DNA of 64,000 bases. Origin: Alligator mississippiensis (lineage: Eukaryota > Chordata > Crocodylia > Alligatoridae). The stretch is from assembly GCF_030867095.1 (NCBI RefSeq), contig NC_081828.1, forward strand, positions 51,251,434 to 51,315,433. The letters are read 5' to 3'. Both the position numbers and the translations under genes were made by a program. Below are positions 37,201-49,200 of this stretch, in pieces; the first letter of the stretch is position 1; each line of letters begins with the position of its first letter. The notes under the pieces were generated by a model, which worked only from the letters and a program-made list of their open reading frames with translations, did not search any database and was not told the origin of the DNA.

Positions 37201-40200
37201 AAGTAGAAAAAATATATAAATGCTTGCTTATATATAGAGTTCACTGTCTGAACTTCTTCCCTTTAGTGAACTGTTTGAACTGAGCCACATCAGGACAATC
37301 TACCACATGTTCATTGCTCTCCTCATTATCTTCATTCTGAGCACGGTTGTAGTAGACTTTATTGATGAAGGAAGGTAAGAATGTAGAAGCAAAAGCCTTG
37401 TATGTCTCTCTCTTTTAATATAGTGTATGAAGTTGGAAAATCGGGTAACTTCCTCCCTCCCTTAATTCAATTTTTGAGCAGGTAGTAAAACCTTTAAATG
37501 GACTTGACACTTAAATTACACAGGATACCCTGTCCAGGAGAGAGAAGGCTATTGTAAATTAAATGGGGATATACTGGAAAACAGAGGTATAGCTCACTAG
37601 CTGTAGGCTTGTGTATCCCAGAAATACTGCAGCCAGAGTGACTGGGCCAGATTTTGTATGCAATAAATCCAGTTTATAGGCTGACAAATTCCCAGCTGTT
37701 TTGAGAGCACTGTTTTGAAGAGCTAAGAACAAAGTTGAAATCCAAAGCCATAGCTTTTTCTTGGTTGTATTAAATGCAGGAAGATCGTGATTGTTTGTTT
37801 GAGTGGGGGGAGAAAGGAAGAGGGGAGGCTTCAGATTCTTTAATGGTTCTGTAACTGTGCTGAATGCACTTCTGAAAGACTGTACTTGTACTAAACAAAC
37901 TGACTTGCTTCAGGAAAACCTTGGAGTTCCTGGCACAGAACTGGTTGTGACTGGGCTCTGGTGCATGTAGCCAATATTAAATGTACTTCTGACTCAGTCT
38001 TCCTCAGAGTTGTTGACTCTTGCTTAAACTGTAACCTTTTTTGCAGGGTATGTCAGAGTACAAGCCAGATTACATGTTTATCTCACTGATAAACTGGTCC
38101 TATCTGTGTTTTTATACATCCAGGATTAACTCTGACTCCACTTGATGTTGCAATGCTCTCTTAATTTGTGTTTGAATTGGTACATACAGTTCTGTGTGGG
38201 CTGTAGGTCAACAGACAGGTTTACCACATTCAGTTTCACAAGCAGTGTGAAAGTGGTATGGATGGCAGGGGGAGAATGACCTATACTGAGATTTCTCTTA
38301 TACATCATTTGCAGAGAACCTGTTTCTGTGTAATAATATCTGAAATTCTCTTTCTTCTTTCCCAAATAAATCTGGTGGCTTTATTCCTTATGGGTAAATA
38401 TTTTAAATACACTTGAGTGCAGCCCTTTAATGTTTGAAACTCTGGTGACATCCTTAGAGAAGTGGTGTCCTCTAAAAGAATAATTAAAGCTGAGGAAGCA
38501 ACCTTGGAAACTGTTCCAGTAAATGTCTTGCCCATGTCTTTGGATGACCTTGGGATGATTTGGCAGTTGTGGTAACAACGCTCAAGCCTGTGTCTCCAGC
38601 TGCTGGAAGTTTTAACAATGAGATAATAAACACCTAATCTTGCTTTCTCATCTCTCTTTTTCAGGCTGGTGTTAGATTTTGATCTCCTGGTCTTTGCTTT
38701 TGGCAAGTCTACTGTTGTTGCTTGCACCTGGCCCTGCATGTTTCTTGGCACATTCATTATACCCTATGGCCTTTTCCATCAGTGGGCCCAGGGGTACAGC
38801 AGTTCCTCTCACCAGGCAGTCCGCTCCTTTTTTTATGGGACGCTTTTCATGCTTTTTCAAGTGATTGGACTTGGGATTGGACCAGTCTATGTTGCAGTGG
38901 CATATGCTCTACCTCCAGCCTCTGGGTTCATTGTAATGCTTGAACAGGTAGGTTTGAGTACTGATATTAGCCTCTTCTATAGAGGGGCTTCTTTACCGGA
39001 GCGGAGGAAAGACTTATTGAAACTAATTTTGCTAAATAATCTTTAAAAAAACACACACCACTTCCCCCTTCTCCCCATATTTATAGAACCTTTTTTAGGT
39101 GTAACATAGTAATTGTGTATAACTAGGACCTTATTACCCTTAGGAACTACTTGTTTGGGGTTTGCAAGAATTGTAACATCTATTGTTGAATCAGTATCAT
39201 TCAGTATCTAATTTAATACAATTGAATCAATTACATTGCATTGCAGTTTGTAATAACTTCTCACATACCTGTTAGTACCAGATACCATTAGGTGAGCCAT
39301 ATCTACCGTGGACATTTTAAGATGCTTCATCCTGGTTGTGATGCTAACTTAATTTTCCAAATAAGTAATAAGCTGAAACATCTGAAAGGAGCCTGTGCAA
39401 TTCCTAAGGTTTCAGTCTTGGCTGTTCTTCTGCAGTGTCCTATACCCATCTTACTGCTACACTACTTAAGAGTAAAAATAATATGAACTAGAGGGTACTA
39501 AATTCTTCCTTTTTTGGCTTACCCTCAGTGTATCACTGACTGGCACACATTCTTATCCTTATCAAATTTTACTAACTGAAAATACTGGGCCAGGGTTTTT
39601 GCTGGGACAGTGATGTGTTATAAATATGCATTCCAGATTCCCAATCAGTTTATTGCAATAAATACTTTTTATCCTGTTTTTGAGAGAACTGCTCATCATT
39701 TGAGGGGGTATGATAAGGGGTTCAGTCACCCAGCATTCTGTTCCCTTACTCTTCCTTGTCTTCCACTTTGGAGGTATTCAGTTGAGACTCATAATTCTGG
39801 AGAAAAATATTGCTTGGGTGTATCTTGCATTTATTTATAACAGGTCTCTGGCTTTAGAACTTTAGACTTAACGGAAGAAGTAGCAATACCCACTGGGTCA
39901 GACTGACAGAAGCAATTTCCACCCCACACACAGTCCGGGAAGAACCATTCTGCCCCCGCCCCCTCTGCTTCTGGACCAGATGTTTTTGGGAGGGTCTCTA
40001 CCCTTTATGGGCATCTGTTTAACCACCAAAGTGAAATGGAAATTGCTAAAACTTAGGCTGCATACATACATTCAAATAATCTTGGAGAATTCTCCCAGGT
40101 TTGTTCTTCCGGGAGAGCAACTTACCCAGAGCTTTGTGTACAGGTATTCAAATACTGAGGGTCTGAAAAGTGAAGAGCTTCCAGTGCTGTCACTGTAGCA

Positions 40201-43200
40201 AGGAGGGCATCTTGGCATGCTTTGCAGGCTTCCTTAGTCTCTCTGGCAACAGGTGATAGCTCTGGCTGACCTAGGCTATCCATATTCGGCCTGTTTCCCT
40301 GCAGCACAATGTGGCGATTGTGAAGGGTGTGTAGAGGCTAGCAAGGATTTGCCTCCCTTGCTAGTTTCTAGCAAGCGATATGTTATTTCCCTGGGAGGGA
40401 AGGGAATGCTGGAGGATGATGTTGTCTTTGGAGATGAGCAATGACATGTACAGACATTTACTTTTCCAGGAGAACTCTCCTGGGAGTAATTTTTAACTCT
40501 GGCTGTTCCCACGTTATTTTTCTCTTGTAGTGGCCATTTTTACGATGGGGGGCAGCGGGAAGAGCCTGAACTTCTGTACACTCATGTTTTCTCCTGAGAG
40601 TACAACAACTTTCCCAGGGGAAACTGAATGTCTGTATGAGGCCTCAGGCTGAGCAACTTTTGAGTAGAAGTAAGATCCAGTAAATCCACTAGACACTGAG
40701 GGACGTTGTATAGTGCAGATGAGGTTAAAAGGGAATAGCCTGTGGCAAGCTGTCATAGGTACCATTTTGCACCAATTCCTAGGTGTCCTTTGTGGTAGTA
40801 AAAATGAGTTACTCAATGAATAATAGCTTGGATTTCCTGTAAACTACATTTTTAACAGCTGGACTATTGGAAATAATCAATTTTGTTTCTTGAGTCCCAG
40901 ATTGTGGTGTCATTTCCTTGGCATCTGTGATATTGCACTTGTGCTGGGTTAGGACACGTCTTCCTATTTTAGAAAATATGGTGAGGAGGAAAATGCTCCT
41001 CCTGGTCTCTTTAGCTGTGGTGAAACCTAGTGAGGGGGTGGAGCAGCTTGGAGCTTTTTTAAGGGATAAAGTGAAGAGTCCAACATGCTGCAAGTGTTAT
41101 CCAAATACACTGGTTCCAGCAGTAGAGTAGAGAGGCCAAAGAAATGGAACAGTACAGAATGGGATCTTGGACTGCTGTCTTACAGGTTCGTCTCATCATG
41201 AAAGGCCATTCATTTATCAGGGAGAATGTTCCTCGGGTCCTGTCTTCAGTCAAGGAGAAGTCAAGTGAGTAACTTGAGCATAACCTGCTTCCTTCTTTGG
41301 TACCCCGCCCCACTTATTTGCCTACAGGTGAAATTTATTCCTATTTGTATGACCAGTTCAGGCCTCCTGTGAACCCCTAGAACTGAAGATCCAAGTAGAG
41401 CTTAAATGTGGCTAGAGAAGATAAGTCTGTCTGGCTTTCTGCCTAGTGAATTTTACCCCAAGAGCTTGACTTTAAAAATTGGTTTCTCACATAGTAGCCA
41501 ATATTCTGCCTGAGCTCTTCTAATGCCCTTAGTGCCAGGGGACCTCTCTAACACTAGGACGTTCACAAGAAATGGGCAGAGGGGACTCTGCTCTTTGGAT
41601 TTAGGCATTAAAGCAACACTTAATAGTAGCAGGCCCTTCAGGGCTGCAAAGAGAAGTCCGCAGGGAATATAAGACTCTATTTTGGTATGGGCTCCATCTC
41701 TTACATTTTGGCTCAAGGTGAATGTGGTATCAGTAATACATATTTTTTTCTAAATTACTATGTAGTCATTTCCATTTTAAAGATCTATTCTCAGTGGCTT
41801 TGGCTATTTCTTAACTGCCCATCCCAAGCAGAATTTCTAACTGTTGGTCTGGGTTTTCTGTTCTGTTTTTGTTTGTTTGTTTGTTTTCCTTTGTTCCTTC
41901 TGGCATTTGAGGATTCCTACACCCTTAAGCCACTAAAATAATGGTTAAGGAAGAGGCATGGGTCATGTACATAGGAGGTTAATGAGGAAATCCTGGCTTC
42001 AGTGGTGAAATGCTTTTTGGCTTTTATTTTTCTCCTACAGGTACTGTACCAGTTCCCCGGATTACTCAGTACCTGTACTTTCTGTTTGCTCCCACCCTCA
42101 TCTATAGAGACAGCTACCCCAGGTAATGTCAACATTAACTCCTCAATGCAGTAGTCCAAAGAAACTAAACCAGTACTAAAACCCTTCCTGCTGTGAGTTA
42201 TTCCCACTTTTTATGAGCTACAGAAATTGGGTGAATTTTCTGAAAGGTACATGCAGTCATTGACAAAGCTGGCTTTAGAACTTGGATTATCTTATTCTAG
42301 ATACCCATCTTCTTTGTATTAGAATGCTCTCCTTCCTTTAATAAGCCAGTTCCACTGGAAACTTCTGGACTTGCGTCTAGAAATTAAACTAGAATTTGGA
42401 TGTTGAATGACTACGGAACTGTGACTGGTACCTTAGCTGATATTTAACTCTACATCAGTATTTTTTTTAACAGGCAGCACGCTTGAGTTTGAGGAGGCAA
42501 TACACAGGCACTTCTTGGTGTTCTTAAATCAGGAGATCTCAGTCTTTCATGATGCAATCCATGTTTTAGTGATATTATAAGGAGAAATAATTTATTCTGT
42601 TCATTACATAATAATAACCCAATAACTACAGCAATTTAATTTACTTCCTGTTTGCAAGAATATGGTATTTACCTGTTGAAAATCAGGAGTCAGGCATGTG
42701 AGCTTTCTGCAAATTAATAACTGGTGTTTGAGGAAAGGGGTAGCTATAAGGGATTTCTGCTGATAGGGGACAGTATGATCACAGTTATTATTGGACTACT
42801 GTCAAGGATCACAGTCATGTTGGACTGCTACTAAGAAATAGTTTGGGTAAATGTAACCATTCTTTCTTTTTGTAGGACTCCCAGAATAAGATGGAGTTAC
42901 GTGGCTACCAAGTTTGCACAGGTGAATTTAATACATTGTTTGTCTGATGCCCATCCAGAGAATATCCAGCTAATTTAGGATTTGCATGGCAATTCTGTCT
43001 GCTTGAGGCACTGGTGCATTGCTGAATTCAAAAACTAATTTCCCTGGAAAAATTGTATAACCTGTTCCTGGAAAACAAGGAAATGAATTTCTTGTTGCAT
43101 TAATAACTGTACAGGTTTCCCTTGTCAACCACGATTTTGCCAGCCATGGTTTTGAGTATCCATGCTTCAGAGAAGGCATGGGGGGGTACAGTTGAAAAAT

Positions 43201-46200
43201 ACCCCCAGCAGCCCCTGCTCCCCCAGCCCTGCCAGTTTTGTGAACCATGGGAACTTTCAGGAATGTAACCCCTGTAAACCTGTACCTGAAAATGTACTTG
43301 TACAATATTCTGGGGAGGAGGGGAATGGCAGGGGGGTGGGGAGACGGGTAGCGCAGGAAATCATACCTGTTACATTGCTCAGTGAGTTTGAGTCAATTTT
43401 GGTCTGTCTTCCATTTGTCAGAAAAATCATCCCAGGGACTTGCCCCTCCCTTAGCTTGGGTTTTTGGCCTGTGACTTCTGCAGGGTACAGAACTGACCTG
43501 AGCCTTGCCTTAATTTCAAACTATACTTTTGTTTTAAAAGTTTGAAAAAGGTTGTTTACCACTTTATCACTCAACTGGATTTCAGTGTTCCAGAGAGAAG
43601 TAGAAGTGCTGGGATAGTGCACATGAGTTGAAATCTCAAGAGCATCTATTTTTTTTTTTAAGCTTGAGATGGCCTGGGCCAAAACAAACTTCTTTGGGTG
43701 TTTTTTTCCAAACTTTGAGCTAATTCATCACTTTAAGGCAGGGGTGGACAGTTATTTCGGGCAGAGGGCCGCTTACTGAGTTTTTTGCAAGCCATCAAAG
43801 GCTGCATGGCAGGTAGCCAGGGGAAGCTAAGTATTAATTTTCTAAAATTTTTAGGGGCCCCACAGGCCGGATAGAATGGCCTGATGGGCCACATCTGGCC
43901 CGTGGACCACATTTTGCGCACCCCTGCTTTAAGGGCTACCTGGACCATCTCAAAGCAGGTGATTAGTGTAATTCACCTGCAAGTGAGGCATAGGAATATA
44001 GTAACAGCCACCGGGGGTCCTCGAAAACCTAGGATTGAGCAAGTTTTGGATGACTTAGAATTTGCAGTGAAACTTGTAATCCAAATAAATGTATGTGTGG
44101 TGAGAACTAGAATTCTGACAACTTCACATGGAGTCCTATTCATCTAAAGGCCACTGCTAAAGATACAGTGTGAAAGCCACTGTTCTATCGTTGCTGTAGG
44201 AGAAAGGGAGGAGTGGGGAAGGTACATGTGCTTTGTCTACAACAAGGAGTACCCTTTTATAGTGAAACTTCAGATGAGTTAATGCAGGGGAGGATTTTGC
44301 ATCTTGACCTGAATTTACTATTTTTTAAATGGGAAGTTGCGGTGGGCCTGGCCTGGTTATAAATCATAGGGTCCTCTGCACATGCAAGTTGAGGCACGAT
44401 GGGATCTGGTGTATGATCCACACAATTGCATCTCCTGCCATGCTACACAAGAAGCAAGGTCTTGTGACTGGGAGTCCCCTCAGCTGCTGTGCTTTTCCCA
44501 GCTGCGGGCACATACCACCCCCCATGGCTGGGAGATCACAGCAGCTGTGGTTTCCTAGTTGTAGGGGTGTGGGGCCCCTTGCAGCTGGGATCCCTGTCTG
44601 CTAGGAGTTCCCATACTGGAGGGTGCACATGCCCCTGCCTCCCTCCTCCTCCTGTGCTGTGATGGGAGATCTGATCAGCTGATGGGCCTCCTCACCCCAA
44701 CAGCCCCTGGCCACATGTTCAATTAATGGCATGACAGGAAGCAGGTACAAAGTCACTTCACATTTTGTGGAATACATTTGTAGCCTATTCCTCTCTTTAT
44801 TCCACCATTAACTGAGTGAATGTGTGACCAGGGTGACCACTTTAAGGTATGATTTAATTGGTTAATCATGCCTTAAATATAATATGTAGATGGGGCCTTA
44901 GTGTAGAAACAAACATTGCATTTGTGCCACTATTCATTTTTATGGCAGCATAAAGCCACAGCAAATACATGTCCACATCTCATGTGGCCACACTTGTGGC
45001 TGTGACACAGTAGTAATAAAATTGTGCTGCTTTATTGTAGCAGATGTCTATTTACTTTTATGACAGGTGAGCATGGGCAGCTAGAGTTGCATGCACTATT
45101 CCACCACCCCGGGCAGGTCCTCCCTGAGACTTAAGAGGCCTGGTCCTGCATACTCTGGGAATTTCTGCACCGATTTGGGCCCCAAGAATGGCTGCCCATC
45201 TTTCCCTGCTTCCAGAGGTGTCTCTGGAAGATCTGGAGATTGCTGAGGGTGCATCTCTGCAAGCAGGGAACATATTGCACTGTCCTGCAAGATCAATAGG
45301 TGACATTTCACTCAGTGAAGTGGATCAGCTGTGCCAAGACTTCTACCACCACAACTGATCTACTTTCTTTGGCAATGTCTACTTCTAGCCCTTGTGATGG
45401 GAGAGAGGTGAAGGGTTTCTCCCTCCCTCCCCCCATATTCACCTAAAATTTAAAAGTTTTATTATAATTTTGTTCTCTGATCCAGACTGAGAGATCACTT
45501 GCTTTCTGGCTGTCAACCTAAAGCTAACTGGCTTGTAGTTCTTTTATTGTACTAGGGCAGCTGCAAGCAGCTTTATCATTAGGTGGGCTTGGAGAAGTTT
45601 CTAATGCTAGTGTGGTGACAGGATTGAGGTGTGGGTTTTGCATTGTTCCCTTCCCTTCTATGGGGCAGTTGTGTTCAAAGATATATTACAGGTGCATTAA
45701 TTCTTATAGACTGATTTGCTTTTTGTTCCAGGTGCTTGGTTCACTTTTTTACTCTTACTATATCTTTGTGCGACTCTGCATCCCTCAGTTCAGGAACATA
45801 AGTCAGGAGCCCTTCAATCTGCGAGCACTGGTCCTCTGTATCTTCAACTCCATTCTGCCAGGTGAGACAGATGCTCAGAAGGCTATGCAATAGCAAGAGG
45901 GATTCCAAGGAGGTGCTTGATTAACTGTCTACAGGGATTTGTGGCAGAAGGGTGATCTTCCCCTGTCCCCCTCTCCATGAGAGAGGAATCTGGTCATTCC
46001 TGGCCAGGTGCAAAAGCAACACTTAGCCAGTACTAACTTGCTGCTCTGTTATATGAGCAAGGAAGTTTTTTCTCAGCATTGTGATAGTACAATGGAGGAC
46101 AAGAGAAATTTCAGCTTGTTCAGTTTTTACATATTGGCACCTGAATTCCTTGTTCAGGATTGTTGTCCCTTTTGTGGGGGTCAGGTGACATTATGATGGG

Positions 46201-49200
46201 ACAAGAGGAACAAGAGCATTGCTACTGTTCTAAAACCACGTTCAGCTGTGATCGGGGCTGGGTGAAAGAATAAGCACAATGTCATGAACTGACCCTGTTT
46301 TGCACCCTTAGGTATATTGATGTACTTCCTGATTTTCTTCGCGTTCCTTCACTGCTGGCTAAATGCATTTGCGGAGATGTTGCGCTTTGCAGATCGAATG
46401 TTTTACCAGGTAAGAAGCAGGGAACACAGGTGGAGGTGGGTTTTTCTTTCAGTATCTGTAGATGCTGTCTGTTGGCTGAACCAAAATGAATTAGGAGCCA
46501 AGATTAAAATTATCTTTCCTCAATGAACTGAAGAACTTCAGAAAATTTTGACACCCAAATCACCGTAGCACTAGAAATTGTTAATGCTGTTTCTAGGGGG
46601 GTTCTTTCCCCTCTGGATCAGGATTGATGTACACGTGGCAGTGTGGGGAACTTCTGGGGTTCCTAATATGTGCGTATCCTGTGGGTAACATCAGCTGCTA
46701 GATAGCTCGTCATGAGCACTCCATTCACTTATATTTTATTCTACCATTGTGGGTCCAGAAAACTCCAGCTATTTTTTTTTAGGTGTACCTTTGATCTGCA
46801 TGTGCACAAACCTGTTCTCTTATGCTTCACCTGTTTCAGGATTGGTGGAATTCCACATCCTATGCAAACTACTACAGAACCTGGAATGTGGTAGTACATG
46901 ACTGGCTGTATTACTACGCGTACCGGGATATCCTTTGGGTAAGCAGCAAACAGATTTTGTTCCTCATCTTTTATTTTTGAAACAATAAGTAATCTTTCTT
47001 AAAATGAGGAGGTAGTTGGCATAAGTAGAGTTAGTGTACATTTTTTGGGAATGGTGATTAAAATGCCATAGCTGTAGTCTCCATTGTCTTAATGACACTA
47101 TTATGGGGAGGCTTTCTGTAATTGTTTGTTTGTTAGCCAGGTTCTCTGCATATATGCAGAAATTGCCAAGGAGATGGGAGGCAGTGTGAATTGTAGCATA
47201 ACAATGGCAACTTTTTTTTTTTTACTTGTTTGAAGCTGTTTGAATTAATGGATATCCACTAGAAGCTCCTCTGTGTCTATGCCTGTTGTCAGAGTTGATA
47301 CCAGTTGATAAATGTGAAAATCTTTATTCCTTACTCCTCTTTTTCCCACATTAGTTCAGAAGTCTTGTGTTTTATCAAATACTGCTTCACTATACATTCA
47401 GGGAAGTGAATGACTGAATTATGAATGCGAGCAGTTCCATTTGAAATCCACTGGTGCTATTTGTATGCACAGAGTGAAGGACTGAGGCTTAGTCCAATAC
47501 GTAAATTTGAAAGCTAACAACTGAAATTAATAGTGCTATAAACACAAATGTGTTCTGGTAGGACTAGTTTCTGAGTTTTGGCATACCTTTTGCTTCATAA
47601 TTCTTGAAATCACAAATGAAATCAAGAGGGAAGTAGGTAGGTGTGTGCCTGGATTTCATTCGTGTCTTCAAGAATTATGAAGAAAATGCCACATTGTGTA
47701 GGAATAACATGGCATTTCAAATATAGCACTCCTATATGCACTTAGGGCAGACCCTAAGCAACTCATCAAAATGGTTATATTTGTATAGTAATTATTTGGC
47801 CTAAAACTAAAATACAACAAAATGCCTAATTCATAAACTGTGTGCTGAATCCATCTCTTCTCTATTCCCTTGTACCAGTTATTTGGTAAGAAGTTCAAAG
47901 CAGCTGCTATGCTGTCTGTTTTTGCTATCTCTGCTGCTGTACATGAGTATGTCCTGGCCGTCTGCTTTGGTTACTTCTATCCAGTCCTCTTCTGCCTTTT
48001 CATGTGCTTTGGAAGTAAGTCATTAGGAGAAACTGATTGGGGGAAGTGGGTGGGGTGCAATGTGTGGTGGGTTTGTGTTTTTGTTTTTGTTTTGTTCTTT
48101 TAAAAAGAAAAAACCACTACCGTAACTTTTGATAGCGTTTAAATATCACAGCTGGGATCAGGAGCTTATTGAGCCAATTTGTCTTAACTTGTGATCCCAG
48201 AGATCACAAGTGGAGGTTCAGATCCTGCAAGCACATGCATTTAAGTAGTTCTGTTAGCCAGTTCCTTGGTGTATTTGGACTGGGATTGGGGAAATGAGCA
48301 GCAGCACAAGGAAGGGGTCTTAAATGTGTTCCTGTACATATAAAACAATACAAAAAAACAAATTTGTAATGAACTTGCCAGACTTCAGGCAGACTGGCAC
48401 ACTTCTGCCCAAGTAGTTAACACTGAGCTTTTAAAGCAATTGTGTAAAGTGGTAGTTGCTTTTTAGGGGTGGGGGAGGAGGGGGTTGTATGTGTAACATT
48501 CACTGACCTAGACCAGTGTAAGCATCTTCCCTAAGGTGGAGGCTTTTCCTTCTGTACCACTGTTGTGGAAGCAGGGAAAATGTATATGGTATTTGGGTGA
48601 AAAATCACTAATTGGTTTAAGAAGATTGAATCCTGCATCTGTGCAGGGGATTGTATTAGAAGGGAGCTTATAGGCCATTCAGCTTATTCTAGGAGAGAAG
48701 GCATGGCAAATGGGATCCATGAAACATGTACACTTGTTCCATAACTTGCCATAAATTCAGCAGGAGCTAAGGAAGTCAGCCTGACTTCCAATTTTAATTG
48801 GAGGAAGACTGACTGGAAATACCGGCTTTCTGATGCAGAGTAAACTGAGTTTACATATGTACTGAGTGGCATCCCTGATGATTTTCTCTTCCTCTTCCAG
48901 TGGTTTTCAACTTCATTCTTAATGACCGTCGAAAAGGGCCCTTTTGGAATGTGATCATGTGGACATCTCTCTTCTTGGGTCAGGGAGTCATCATTTGCCT
49001 TTACAGTCAGGAGTGGTATGCACATCAGTACTGCCCCATAAAAAATGTGAGTAACCTTTGGTTATGAGTAACTGGCTGCACGTGATGAGAAGGGACAGAC
49101 GGGCAGTCATTAGGGAAAATGACAGGTCATGAACTCTGGTAGTGAGAAGTGGATGAACAGTGTTCTAATTGTGTGGGAATTAACCACAATGACACAATCT

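Noticed and set aside
38305-38757. 150-codon minus-strand frame
   Set aside because: Antisense shadow that overlaps a SOAT1 exon and its intron; no domain recognised.
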